From Russula earlei (taxonomy: Eukaryota > Basidiomycota > Agaricomycetes > Russulales > Russulaceae), in assembly GCA_025769875.1 (NCBI GenBank), contig JAGFNK010000075.1, positions 89,130-153,129 on the forward strand: a DNA stretch of 64,000 nucleotides. The letters run 5' to 3'. Below the pieces are notes generated by a model. That model was given only the letters and a program-made list of their open reading frames with translations. It searched no databases and was not told the origin of the DNA. Shown here one piece after another: positions 35,009 through 45,600 of the stretch. Position numbers and translations under genes: made by a program. Within the stretch, counting starts at the first letter, position 1; the number at the start of each line of letters is the position of its first letter.

Positions 35009-35299
35009 TCACTTCTTCCCGTGGCCCTTCCCGCTTTTCGAGCTCGGCGTAGCCTTCGGAGTCGGCGTCCCGCCACTCGAGGTCTTGGGTGTGGGCGTCC
35101 TGCCGCTGGTAGTGGTCTTCGTCTGTCACATGCCCGTACGTTAGCAAGACTGCGGAGGGGCGCCAAAAAGAATGACCAACCGGCGAGGAAGACGTGCGCG
35201 AAGTCTCGGTGGGCGGAACGGGTGTCTTGTTGTCAGTGCCTAGTTTGCTTCCCTTAGCCGGCAATGACCAGATGCAAAGGAAAACTCACGCTTCGACAT
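35009..35299 (-). CDS. Small basic Ser/Thr/Pro-rich protein (60 aa)
   Basis: Three exons, 35299-35290, 35239-35181 and 35122-35009, give 61 codons with the stop; introns are GTGAGT...TAG and GTTGG...CAG. The protein begins MSKRTDNKTPVPP and ends SSKSGKGHGKK. Its middle is TP/SS-rich with two related GGTPTPK/GRTPTPK units. It has no hydrophobic segment, and is probably disordered and positively charged. A TATAAAAGG box (35382-35390 on the minus strand) sits about 85 bp upstream, supporting real transcription. No family recognised. Too short for confidence without transcript data. Confidence 0.5.
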
Positions 35300-35381
35300 A
35301 TTCAAGTAGCTGGTTGGTTGTTTAGCTGGATGTCGTACGAGGATTTTATTTCTGATGTCCTCCTTCGCTCTCTCCTCCCTC

Positions 35382-35390
35382 CTTTTATAC
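35382..35390 (-). promoter_or_regulatory. TATA box of the small basic protein gene
   Basis: The minus strand reads tataaaagg about 85 bp before the ATG at 35299, a position usual for strong fungal promoters with a short 5' UTR. Confidence 0.5.
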
Positions 35391-35400
35391 GTTTTGGAGC

Positions 35401-35583
35401 TCACATGTCAAGTCCCATCGTGGTTTTCCATCGCGGCAGTCCCCAGTAACAGCCAAACTCTCTCAACCCTTCGTTCTCCTTGATGGCCCACATACGTGGC
35501 TGGCTGACGGTAATGAAGATGGACTCTCCGTTCTGGGATATCTCGGCGTTGTCCCGTACCCTGATATCTCGATATTTTGCCAT
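35401..35583 (-). CDS. Possible small ORF (about 60 aa), unsupported
   Basis: An ATG-started frame reading MAKYRDIRVRDNAEISQNGE and ending PRWKTTMGLDM. Its composition is protein-like, but there is no family, no splice partner and no promoter that I can identify. It could be a remnant of a longer gene, since the frame continues upstream to about 35766. Confidence 0.2.
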   Translation of the reverse strand: MAKYRDIRVRDNAEISQNGESIFITVSQPRMWAIKENEGLREFGCYWGLPRWKTTMGLDM

Positions 35584-36418
35584 AGGGTGAGCGGTTCCGC
35601 GATGATCGCGTCGAGTCACGGCTGCTGCGTTGACTGTAAGCCTTTTACCTGGACTGCCCTTTCCGATTGTCCCGTCTGTTCCGTCTGTCTGTGCGCATCG
35701 GGTGCTGCGCTGGCATCCACACCCCTCGAAGCATGATGTTATCTTGACGTCTAAGATCCGGAACACTGCACACGGGTCCCAGACTATTGATCATTTAGTT
35801 ATCTATATCTATATCATCCAACTCGAACCTTTTCCACTGGGACGGTTTAGGGCTCGTCTCTCGCACGTGGCACTGCCTTCTGTAGACATAGTGGACGCGT
35901 TTGGACTCCCACCGATACGTCTGAATTCCCAAGTCAATCACAGCTTGGTCCGTCCCAACTGTGTTCCACCTTGAGCCATTACCCATTTCTTATGCTGCTC
36001 CCGTCCCGATTGGCTTGACTACCCCACTTGCGGCAAATATGCCCCCACGAGCTATTTTCACTCACCCACTTGTTTCCGGCTTGCCTTGACAGGTAATAAA
36101 TAAAAGTACATTGTCTCCATCCGATCTCCGAATTTCGCGAGCGGAAGAGTTGCACATTTTCGCTCAACGAGTTCCTCTTGTAGTAGACCACAAAAGAATC
36201 GGCAAACTGATTAGCGCCCTACCCAATTTCACATTGCCAGCTCACCCAGGTGGCTTGGCACTCTGACCTGTCCCTCGATTTACGGTGGATAACGCGATAG
36301 GTGACGCGTAGAACTCTGTCGTATCGTAAATGGGAGACACGTGAGGTGAGACCGTGTCAAGTCACCGTTACCATTAAAAGAAAATCGCACTTGTTCCGTC
36401 CGTCTGAACCCGAACGGT
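35584..36418. other. Intergenic, no gene recognised
   Basis: Short frames only. The right part must contain the promoter of the ATL gene; no TATA motif was singled out. Confidence 0.4.
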
Positions 36419-36986
36419 ATGACACTCGACTTGGCAGAATTCCATGAAGCCGTCCGTTTGCTCCCTTTTCCCTGCAATCGTTTACTGAGAGTTCCGCTCG
36501 TTGACGGACGGATATAGGTTTATGGCGTCGTGAGGCAAATACCACGCGGGAAGGTCACCACATATGGTCTGTCTCTCTGAATCCGGTACATCGTACCTCG
36601 AACGAACCTGACACGTCCCTTCCATACTGCAGGCCACGTAGCAAAACTCGTTGGGATGCCGTCCTATTCGCGGCACGTCGGACAAGGCGAGCAAAATCCT
36701 TCTCACCACTTTCCACCCCAGCGCTGATGCAGCGTCCCATTGCCATGACACAGCCCTCAAGTACCTCTCACCGGGAGCGGACCCGCCCGTGCCATGGCAG
36801 CGCGTGATATCATCCGGGGGAAGGATCTCGTCACGGGGCCCAGGGACGGACGGGGCGCAGCGGCAGCGCGAGGCCCTGGAAGCCGAAGACGTCGAGGTGC
36901 GCCTCGGCCGCACGAATGAGCTGCTCGTCGACCTCGCAGAGTATGGTTGGTTTCCTGCTCCTGGGACTTCGCTAGATCCTGCGTGA
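36419..36986 (+). CDS. ATL1: Alkyltransferase-like protein (ATL), 122 aa
   Basis: DNA-lesion binder of the MGMT C-terminal domain fold. It binds O6-alkylguanine without repairing it and hands it to nucleotide excision repair. Exons 36419-36451, 36518-36566, 36633-36686 and 36754-36986 give 123 codons with the stop. The spliced protein reads MTLDLAEFHEAVYGVVRQ, IPRGKVTTYGHVAKLVG, SRHVGQALKYLSPG, DPPVPWQRVISSGGRISSRG, QREALEAEDVEVRLGRTNEL, LVDLAEYGWFP. In MGMT the reactive site is PCHR; here it is PWQR, so the acceptor Cys is replaced by Trp, as in S. pombe Atl1-type proteins. RIPRGKVTTYG-like and the SRHVG (arginine finger) segments are present. The third intron uses GC-AG splice sites (gcgagc...cag). 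The reading on the minus strand is only a shadow. Confidence 0.92.
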
Positions 36987-37273
36987 TGCTCGTTGGGACA
37001 TTCTCGCTCTCCCATTTGTATCATCATTCTCGGTATGCCGGGGCTCGGTTCTGAGAGAAGTTTGTTCGTGCGTGCTACTTGTCGCAAATGCTGGGCGTGC
37101 GTCCTGCCTTGGGATAAGATGGACATGTCCAACAACTCATGTATTGAACGTGTGCTACAGTAGGCGTGTCCACATGGAAAACCTCGCGATGATAAGAGTG
37201 AGGCGATGATGTATGAATAAAAACTGCCTATAAGGCATACTCAGCCTGCACCGCCTTTCACAAAACTTGCAAA

Positions 37274-39268
37274 ATGTCACCATCACGACCAACGACTTTG
37301 AATGCCCCTCATCCTGAGTATCTAGGTTCGTTTGCATTCTCTCACCTCGCACACTCATTGTCCGACTCTATTCTAGATACACCTTTGGAGCCCCAGCCTC
37401 CAGAAAATACTTCAGGTCCTTCAATTATCTCAACTGTCTTGGCCAGTACTGACCTGCCCTAGAGATCGAGTATGTGGATTCTTCCGCGCAGCTTGGGGTG
37501 TTGTTTTCAAGGAGGGCGAGAAGTATGACAAGACTCTTGTCGAATCGTGGAAAGGTGACATGGATGGCATCCTCTTCTTCGTTCGTTTTATGATCGTGCA
37601 CTCTCTCCTTTTGCGATATCATTGAGAGACCTCTTGCAGACTGGCCTGTTTTCCGCAACCGTCGCAGCATTCCTCATAGATGGATACAAATACCTTTCAC
37701 GGAACTCCAATGACACAACCAACCAGCTCCTCACCCAGATATCGCAGCAACTCTCCGCCTCAGCCACCGGATCTGAACCCCCTCCTCCTTTCTCCCTCCC
37801 GCCTTTCGCAGTCCCCGCGGCCATGCTACAGGTCAACATCCTCTGGTTCCTAAGCCTTTCCTTGAGCCTTGCGTGCGCGCTCTCGGCTACTCTTGTTCAA
37901 CAGTGGGCTCGCAAGTACCTGCTAACAACACAACTTCCATCATCTCCACAACGCCGGGCCCGGGTGCGCACTTATTTGTTCCAAGGCGTCCTCAGTTTCA
38001 AGCTCGATACTGTCGCAAATACTGTGCCCGTTCTTCTCCATGCCTCTCTCTTCCTATTCTTCACCGGCCTCGTCCAGTTTCTGTTTCAGATCAACGATGC
38101 CCTCGCGCACTTTCTTTTGGCCTGTGTCGTGGTCTGCGCCATCGTATATCTCGCGCTTACGCTAATCCCTCTCTTTTATCGCGATTGTCCCTACCTGACC
38201 CCGATGTCTGGGCCCCTCTGGCGATTCCTCCAGTTCTCGCAGTTCGTTTCCTTTGCCTTTTGCAGACATATGTACAAGACCTTTGCGCCCAACTGGACTC
38301 CGAGACTTATGAGCCTGACAGAGTCCGTTGGCAAATGCAAAGAACGTTTTTGGGGAGGATTGCAATACGGCCTTGAACGACGCGCGTTGGATGCGTCGCA
38401 TGAACTTGACACCTCCGCTCTGCGCTGGACGTTGAAGTCACTCCGGGAGCCCTCTGAACTCGAATCCTTCATCGCGGGCATCCCAGGCTTCCTTGGATCG
38501 GAAGCGATCACATCCGAGACCCCGCAGCTCACCCCTTCCTCTATCACGCTTTACAACCTCTTACATGTGACTGACGTTCATCTCGGCCTCCGCATCGGAC
38601 ATTTGCTCAAAACGCAGCTGCACACGCCCATCGCGTGTGTCGACGCTTTATGGCACATCACACGCTGGTATGACGTCGTCAGTGTGCGACAATGGGATCG
38701 CGCATTTGGGGAGGCCACGATAGATTCGCTCCGTGCACTCAAAGGCTCCCGCGACGTCTCGATCGCACTGGTCGCGCGCTGCGTTGCGGCGCTTGGCGTG
38801 CGGGTGGGGCTCAAGGATCTTCGACGTATCCTCGATCAAGCACCGGGGAGGAAGTTGCGCATCGTAGAACTGCGCAAGATGTTACATGGGCTGATGGACA
38901 CAGAGCGCCCAGACGTAGAGTCCTTCACAAACGAGGAACTAATCCGTGACGGACATCTCCTCAACATGGCGGATGTGTTGACGGGTGTCGTGCCGCTCCT
39001 CCCCGGAGTTGACGAGACGCGTGCCCACTTCCTCTGGGACACCCTGGACACCTTGCGCGTCGACTTAGAACCTCAAAGGGCGTCCTTGTTAGCACAAACG
39101 GCAATAGTTGACACATGGCGCGCTTACGAGGTGGAATTTAGGATATGGGAATCAGGACCGGCTGTGTTTCCACGGCCGTCTCCAGGGAGCATAGACCGGT
39201 ACCGGTCTCGCATGCAGAAGCTTGTGAGGCCAATTGTTGAGGTTGTCCAGCACACCGCGAGCGGATGA
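37274..39268 (+). CDS. DUF6535-type membrane protein (fourth copy, 628 aa model)
   Basis: Exons 37274-37415, 37465-37580 and 37640-39268 splice in phase (629 codons with the stop). Exon 2 encodes the family core WGVVFKEGEKYDKTLVESWK then GDMDGILFF. The phase-0 intron lies exactly where it does in the other DUF6535 genes of this window, followed by TGLFSATVAAFLIDGYKYLS and NQLLTQISQQLSASA. Membrane segments are ILWFLSLSLSLACALSATLV, LFLFFTGLVQFLFQI and FLLACVVVCAIVYLALTLI. A long helical C-terminus follows (CVDALWHITRWYDV, ALVARCVAALGVRVGLKDLR). It is divergent in sequence from copies 1 and 2, so an older paralogue. The acceptor of intron 1 (ctagag) was chosen to keep the frame and is the weakest point. 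A TATA-like cctataagg is at about 37227-37235. Confidence 0.85.
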
Positions 39269-40070
39269 GTGTGGCCGACCCGAGACCTGTATGTCCCAGT
39301 GCAGATCAATGACTTGACTTCATAAGAATTTCAAGGTTGACTGATCACCTCTGCAATTGTTGTTTGAGTAAAATCACGTGTCTACAGGGCAAGTCAACTC
39401 AGCGCAAGTCTCGGGCTCCTTCAACGGGTTTTTCACCTCGATGTCTCTTCTTGTCACTGACACCTGTGAAGTACCAGGTGGTGTATTTAGCTGCTCTGTG
39501 CCCGCAACAACCATGTCGCTGCTTTATCGGAAGAGGTCAAGTTGACGACGCTCAGGACAATAATTATTTGACTTCCCCAGTTAATCGTCTTCATGACGAT
39601 AGTTTTATCTTTGTATTTGAAAGCCAATCTTGCTGCTACTCGCCTAGACCCAACGGCCACACCGGAAGAATCGTTTCCAGATCTTCTAAGCACGTCCGCC
39701 TCGTTGTTCAACCCCCATCGCTCGTCATAGCTGAACGAAATCGCCACTGGAAAGAAGCCGAACAAGACGTGCTTGACCCTCTCAAAGCATATGACGGGCC
39801 TTCCCCCTTCGTTCAGGACTGCCCGTCTAAGGTGACAGTCCCAAGCGAGTTCCAAAGGCGTCCAGAAATTTCAGAGACGCGTATCCTGAATGACTGTCCC
39901 GGCAAGGACGTTCAAGTTACCACTATCGCCCTCCTGCATGGCCCATTTGGACAATTCCTTGACTACATTTTCGACCCTCTTGAGAAGGTGGATGGCGTAT
40001 ACTCGAATTCATCGCCATTGCCTCTCATTCATGTCAACCGGAGGGAACTGGTAAATCATGAGACACGCAG
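39269..40070. other. No confident gene; one long open frame
   Basis: A plus-strand frame stays open from about 39337 to 40383, but its composition (frequent Ser, Arg, Cys, no motifs) is not convincing and it lacks splice-linked partners. Parts such as HWKEAEQDVLDPLKAYDG look more protein-like. A decayed gene is possible. Confidence 0.3.
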
Positions 40071-40383
40071 ATGGACCCGCTCACGCCATACAAGAACGAG
40101 TTCGGGACTGGTGGTACCGACCCAAGAATCCAACTTATTCCTTATTTCGCACAAATGCACAACCGTCACCTGGAGTCTCACGAGGACGCGCTCGACAAGT
40201 TCCTTGCCCCTGCGCATCTCGATCATTGGTAGATCATCATTACTCAATTGTCATGCCGCTTACCTACTTTCACCTTTCTTTCCTTTCAGGCTCGTACATC
40301 AGATTCGATGCTCTTATCCTTCTCGACAGGCCGAGATTTGTGGAACTCACACCGCCGCTTCTCACCCGTTTTCCTTCTGGTGA
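40071..40383 (+). CDS. Possible small two-exon protein, unknown
   Basis: An ATG at 40071 opens MDPLTPYKNEFGTGGTDPRI and continues FAQMHNRHLESHEDALDKF to APAHLDHW. A GTAGAT...CTTTCAG intron (about 40230-40289) can join this in phase to LVHQIRCSYPSRQAEICGTH, stopping at 40383. The first half has natural amino-acid composition. There is no recognised family, and the second half is less convincing. Confidence 0.25.
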
Positions 40384-42671
40384 CGCGTCTGCCAGGCCAG
40401 CTCTATTCCGAGCTTTCTGTAGAGCTTGTGCTCTCCGCTCCAATATCCATGAATAACGACAGGTTGCATATTTGACGCACCGACCCTCGAAGGTCCCATT
40501 GGCGGTACACCTGCCGCTCCAGGTTTTCAAGTCTGTCGGCGTCTCCGGATCTGTTCTAGGGCTACTCGCATCCCCGACTCACTTTGACCGTCACTCGATA
40601 GCTGCCTTACCGAAGGTTTGATGAATTATTCGACCACCCTTCCCGCTGGCACTGATGACTGACATCTACAATACGACGATTTTGCAGAGAAGACGAACAA
40701 GGCGGTCGAATTTGCACTCCAGCCATGCGCCCGCGGCGTTCAGCCTGCATGTCATTTCCCTTGCAGCACCGGCCGGAGCTCATGGATCGTGGTCGAGGCC
40801 ATGTCATAAAACGAAAAATCAGATGCCCAAATGTAACGCTCAGGCCACGCGCAACTGCTCCGTCCCATCTCGAGATGCACTTCAGCAGCAGTCGGGTCCG
40901 CTCCTGGCCCCAACTGAGAGGTCGAGCACAAATCACAGGATCCACGCGTGACGCGGATCAATGCTGCCCATCCTGTGCCTGCTCGCCTTCCGTGGTGCGA
41001 CGCGTCGGGGAGGCAGCGGGCCTGGGAGGTGATCCTATCGCGGAGGTATGGCGCTGAATCAGCGCCATACCCCCGCCCCCCCAATATCAACTCATTCCTC
41101 AAACCAACACAGAATCCGTTCCTTCTCGCCCCTCGCTGGTTCAGCCAATACGACCAGAGAGACCAGATGAATCAAGTTCCGCAGCGCACAGACGTTCTTC
41201 AACGACTCTGCAAAGCGCGCCGGCGGCGGCGGAAGCAGCGCGTTGCGTTCGATTCGCCCCTCCCGTGCAGGTGGATTCCAACCTGTCGTCCGACTGGCTC
41301 GACTAGCACTTGCAGGCCACTGCACACCTGTAACCGATGGCGGAGATCTCCAGCACGTTCGCGGTGCGGCGCTGCTTCTTTTCATACTAGACACGACGCG
41401 ACGGACCCGTCCCTGGTGAGCCTCACGCTCCGCTCAAATTTAACAAAAAAATCAGACCGGCGTGTCCCACGGGCGGGGATGCTAGTGGCAGAGCGATGTA
41501 GGCCGTGCACTGTGCGTCGTCGCACTAGGCTGCGTGCGAGTCGCGCTCAAGTCGGAGCGGTGCGGGGAGAACGGGTATTCTAGCTGGCTCGTCCGTGTCC
41601 TCGTCCCGGGGAACCCCTTTCGCTTTCTCGACCTCTCGCACTCGGCGACGGATGGTGCGTTCCTTCACTGCGCACGCAGGAGCTCCGTGTCGTGACCCGT
41701 AGAACACGGACGAAACGCGCTCGCTCTCTCGGTGGCGTTTCGCGGACTCCGCGGTTCTGCTACAGGTCTCCGGGCCCCGTACGCCTCATCCGGCATCCGA
41801 CGTCCAAACCGAGAGTGAGAAGGAGTAAGAGTCAGCCAACGTGCATGGGCCTGAAGCTCCCCCGCATCCCCGGCGCGACATCTTTTACTAAGTACGTGAT
41901 CGATTGTCTCATTGATTGTCTCAGCCTCCTAAGGCCCGAGGCCTGAAGCTTGAAGAAGCCCTCTCCATCTGCGTCCATGCGTGCACCCGTGACCTGCGAT
42001 GCCATGATGATATCATGATGATTCCTGTCTCCGCTTTCTTGCTTTTAATCCCCTGAACAACAAGCGCTACTAGCGCATTGCAATGTCGATTCAGTCTCTT
42101 CTGACCTTTCAATGGTTGTCCGATAGGTCACACTGAATTCATTGATGGATCCGGAGGACTTCAATAACCCAGCCCCAGCAAACCCGCAAATGGTAGGGTT
42201 GATGGTTTTCCTTCAGTAAATCAGTGAATGGGTGAATGCAAAATATATCATTAGAAGGACGGCATCCAAAGAGAAAACATATCGTGTAGGAAAATACAGG
42301 AGCAGCATATGATTCTTGGGGACTCAATGGAGAAGGGAACTGGTATATACACATATATGTGGAAAGCTTCCCGCCGACGGGGACGATGAGCGACAGATAA
42401 ATGCCCTCGAGATATCGACGTTCCTGCGACTCGGCTGCAAAGCATACGCACTCGAGGCAGTCGCGCGTGGTGAGAGGGTAGGGATGCAGGACAGTAGTTA
42501 GGACAGATTGCTGCATGATACATAGGTTTCAAAGGGACAATTATGGGGTAAATGATGCGAACGGGGATTTACATATACGTTCCAGGTTGAAAATGTCATT
42601 ATACGCAAAGGCGTCAATGGTGAATGAAAGCGGTGGTTAATGTGCATACAAAATGAAGAGAGCGTTGGTGA
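40384..42671. other. 2.3-kb stretch without a confident gene
   Basis: GC-rich chance frames on both strands up to 41.9 kb, then AT-richer sequence downstream of the histidine kinase gene. A perfect 13-bp-arm inverted repeat is at 41045-41071. One frame at about 40450-40620 (reading VAYLTHRPSKVPLAVHLPLQ) looks protein-like but joins nothing in phase. Confidence 0.4.
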
Positions 42672-45600
42672 TCAGCGGAAATCCACAGGAATGGGCTGTC
42701 GCCGTTGCCTTACTCGCTCGCCGGCAAGCTTGGTGATCGAGTTTAGGAGGTCACCACGACGTAGAGGTTCTGTATCCATATTCCGTTAGTCAATAGACAC
42801 ATTGTGTGGATGGCGACATACTCGTGATGTGATCATCCTACATATCACCATTATAATGACCATTAGAGCCCGGAACCGGAAGAGAAAGGTCAAATAAGAT
42901 AGACGCACCATGCCCGCATCAAGACATCGTTCCCTATCGCCGATCACTAAAAAAACACGATTAGCACAATTCGAGCGAAATCGCAGAAACAATGCGCACT
43001 GGCGTGCGCCGTTAGTGCAATTATCGGTGTTGGTGTTAGGTTATTGTGCATCTCGTATGCGCGGATCAACTCTGTCGCCTCCATACCGCCCATGAATGGC
43101 ATAGAAACATCCATCTATAACCCACACATCGATATCAGATTACATCAGGCGCCCCAAGGCAGAGGCTGGCGCACGCACAAGAATGATGTCAAACGGCCGA
43201 TTCCGCTGCACGCGCGCCTTGAATGCGTCCACCGCAAGCGAACCGTTCTCTGCAATCTCGACCGTGTGCCCGTACTTCTCGAGAATTTTAACGGCCAGCT
43301 TCTGGTTAACAAGGTTGTCTTCAGCTAGAAGGATGTCGAATGTCACATCATTCGTTGCCGCTGCGGGGCTGACTGTGCTCGACTCGAGGGCGGAGATGAG
43401 CGCCGACGACAGGTCCTGTGCGCTCACGGGTGTCGTTACCTCGGAGCTTATGCTGTTATCCAGACACCATTTCACTATGGGGACGCGGGACAATGGGTCA
43501 GCAGCTAGTGTCATATGATAGGCAACATTACGTACAGTTTAAACGAGGAAGGTTCTTGATGACGGGAAGGCGCAGTCGTCAGATCAGCGCAGGGTAGGCA
43601 GATATCACGGATTGTGGGGCGCACCGGTGCTAATAAGACGATGGGTATGTACCGCAAATGCTCATACTCACGGATCGTCTCGGTCTGCCGTACATCGTCC
43701 ATAAAACACGAGAAATCGAACACACGATATTGAAACTTACCACGTTGAGCGAATCGACGACGATGGTATCGATGTGGGGACATGTAGCCTTATCTGCGAC
43801 TTCGAGTGGATCGTGAATCACATAAGGCCTGAGTCCGAGTTCCTGTATCCGATCAACCACCGCAGTGTTGTCATATAGCGTATCAACGAATAAAATATTG
43901 CGGTTCCCAAATGGCGCCATCTTGGCAAGCGTCGCGTCCATGGACAGCTGGCCGATTTGGGACGAGATGGTGAAGAAGAACTTGCTACCCTTGCCAACCT
44001 CGCTTTCGACCCACATACTTCCAGCCATAAGAGCAACGAGGCGTTTCGAAATCGACAGCCCTAAACCCGTTCCTCCGTATTCCTTCCGAGAAAAGCTGGC
44101 GTGTCGAGAAAGGACGCAGAAAAGTTAAACAGCACGCACCCTTGTCGTAGAACCGTCCGCCTGTGCGAAAGTGTCAAAGATAAGGTTCAACTTGTCCTTG
44201 GCAATACCAATGCCGGTGTCCAAGACGCAGAACTCGAGGGTCACACTGGAATCGTCAAGGGCGAGTAGACGGCAACTGAGCGCGACGTGACCCTTCTTGG
44301 AGACTTTAGATGGTGTGAACTTGATCGCGTTGCCGACTAGGTTTGTGATGACTTGCCGGAGGCGGAGGGAATCACCAATGAGCTGGTCGGGAATGTCAGG
44401 ATCTACGTCGTAGGTGAGGTCCAAATTGTTCTGTGATGCACGGACGACGAGGGTTTTAAGAATCCCGAAAACAGTCTGCCGGAGCGAGAAGGAGACTTGC
44501 TCCATGGTCATCCGACCAGCTTCGACTGATCGGTATGTTAGTTGTGCCCAATAGTCAGTTCCGTGGCACTCACTCTTCGAGATATCCAAGATATCATCGA
44601 TGATCAATAATAGAGAACGTGCGAGGCTGTGAACTAGTAACAAACTCTCCCGCTGAGACCGGTTTAAGTCGCTGTCCAGGGTAAGCTCCGTCATACCGAT
44701 GATGCCATTCATCGGCGTCCTGCGCGTGAGACTCAGAAGATGGACAACAAAGAAATGTTTCCATCAGGCCAACCTTATCTCGTGGGACATGTTGGCCAGG
44801 AACTCGGATTTACTACGGTTGGCGAGTTCAGCGGCTTCCCTAGCGGCGGTGTTCTTCTGGATGCTGTCGCGCAAATTGAAGACCATCTGGTTAATCTGTG
44901 TCTTCAACGAGTCCATCTCACCACTCGCTTCGACGGTGATGAAGCGTGTAAAATCTCCGTCCATTGCAGCAGCCGATATCTGAGCGAACCCACGCACTTG
45001 AGTGGTCAAATTGCCGGCCATCGTGTTGACTGACATTCTTTTGGAGCGAAAGGGTGATGTCAAATGACTGAACACGAGGCGAGGGAATGACGTACGTGAT
45101 TTCTTGCCAGATTCCTTGAACATTGCCGACCTCAGCTTGCACGCCCAATTTGCCTTCCGTACCGACTTCACGTGCGACCTTTTTCACCTCCGAGGCGAAG
45201 AATCCCAACTGGTCAATCATGTCGTTGATCGTGTTCACCAGGTGCAGGATTTCTCCAGAGACAGATACACCAGTCACTTTTTGGGTCAGATCTCCTCGAG
45301 CGACGGCGGTCTGAGAGAGCATCGTCATCTTCCAGTGAATACCATGTATGAACCTCAACTCACCGTAGCCACAGCAATGGTTCGGACTTGTAGAGTCAAC
45401 TGCATTCATCCATCAGAAAAACAAGCTGATAAGGAAAGGATTGCCTGTGTCCAACTCACGTTAGCCGCCATCACGTTCACACAGTCCGTCAGGTCCTGCG
45501 GTCAGATAAAACCGTGATGTCAATCCCAGGGAGTTCTTTGACGTGATACGGACAAACCTTCCACATTCCGCCGACGTTCGTCACGTTTGCCTGGCCGCCC

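Noticed and set aside
36482..37135. 217-codon minus-strand open frame
   Set aside because: It overlaps the ATL gene, whose four exons give a clear family protein on the plus strand.
39337..40383. 348-codon plus-strand open frame
   Set aside because: Long for chance, but composition is poor, no motifs are visible, and a different frame looks better from 40071. Kept only as a low-confidence note.
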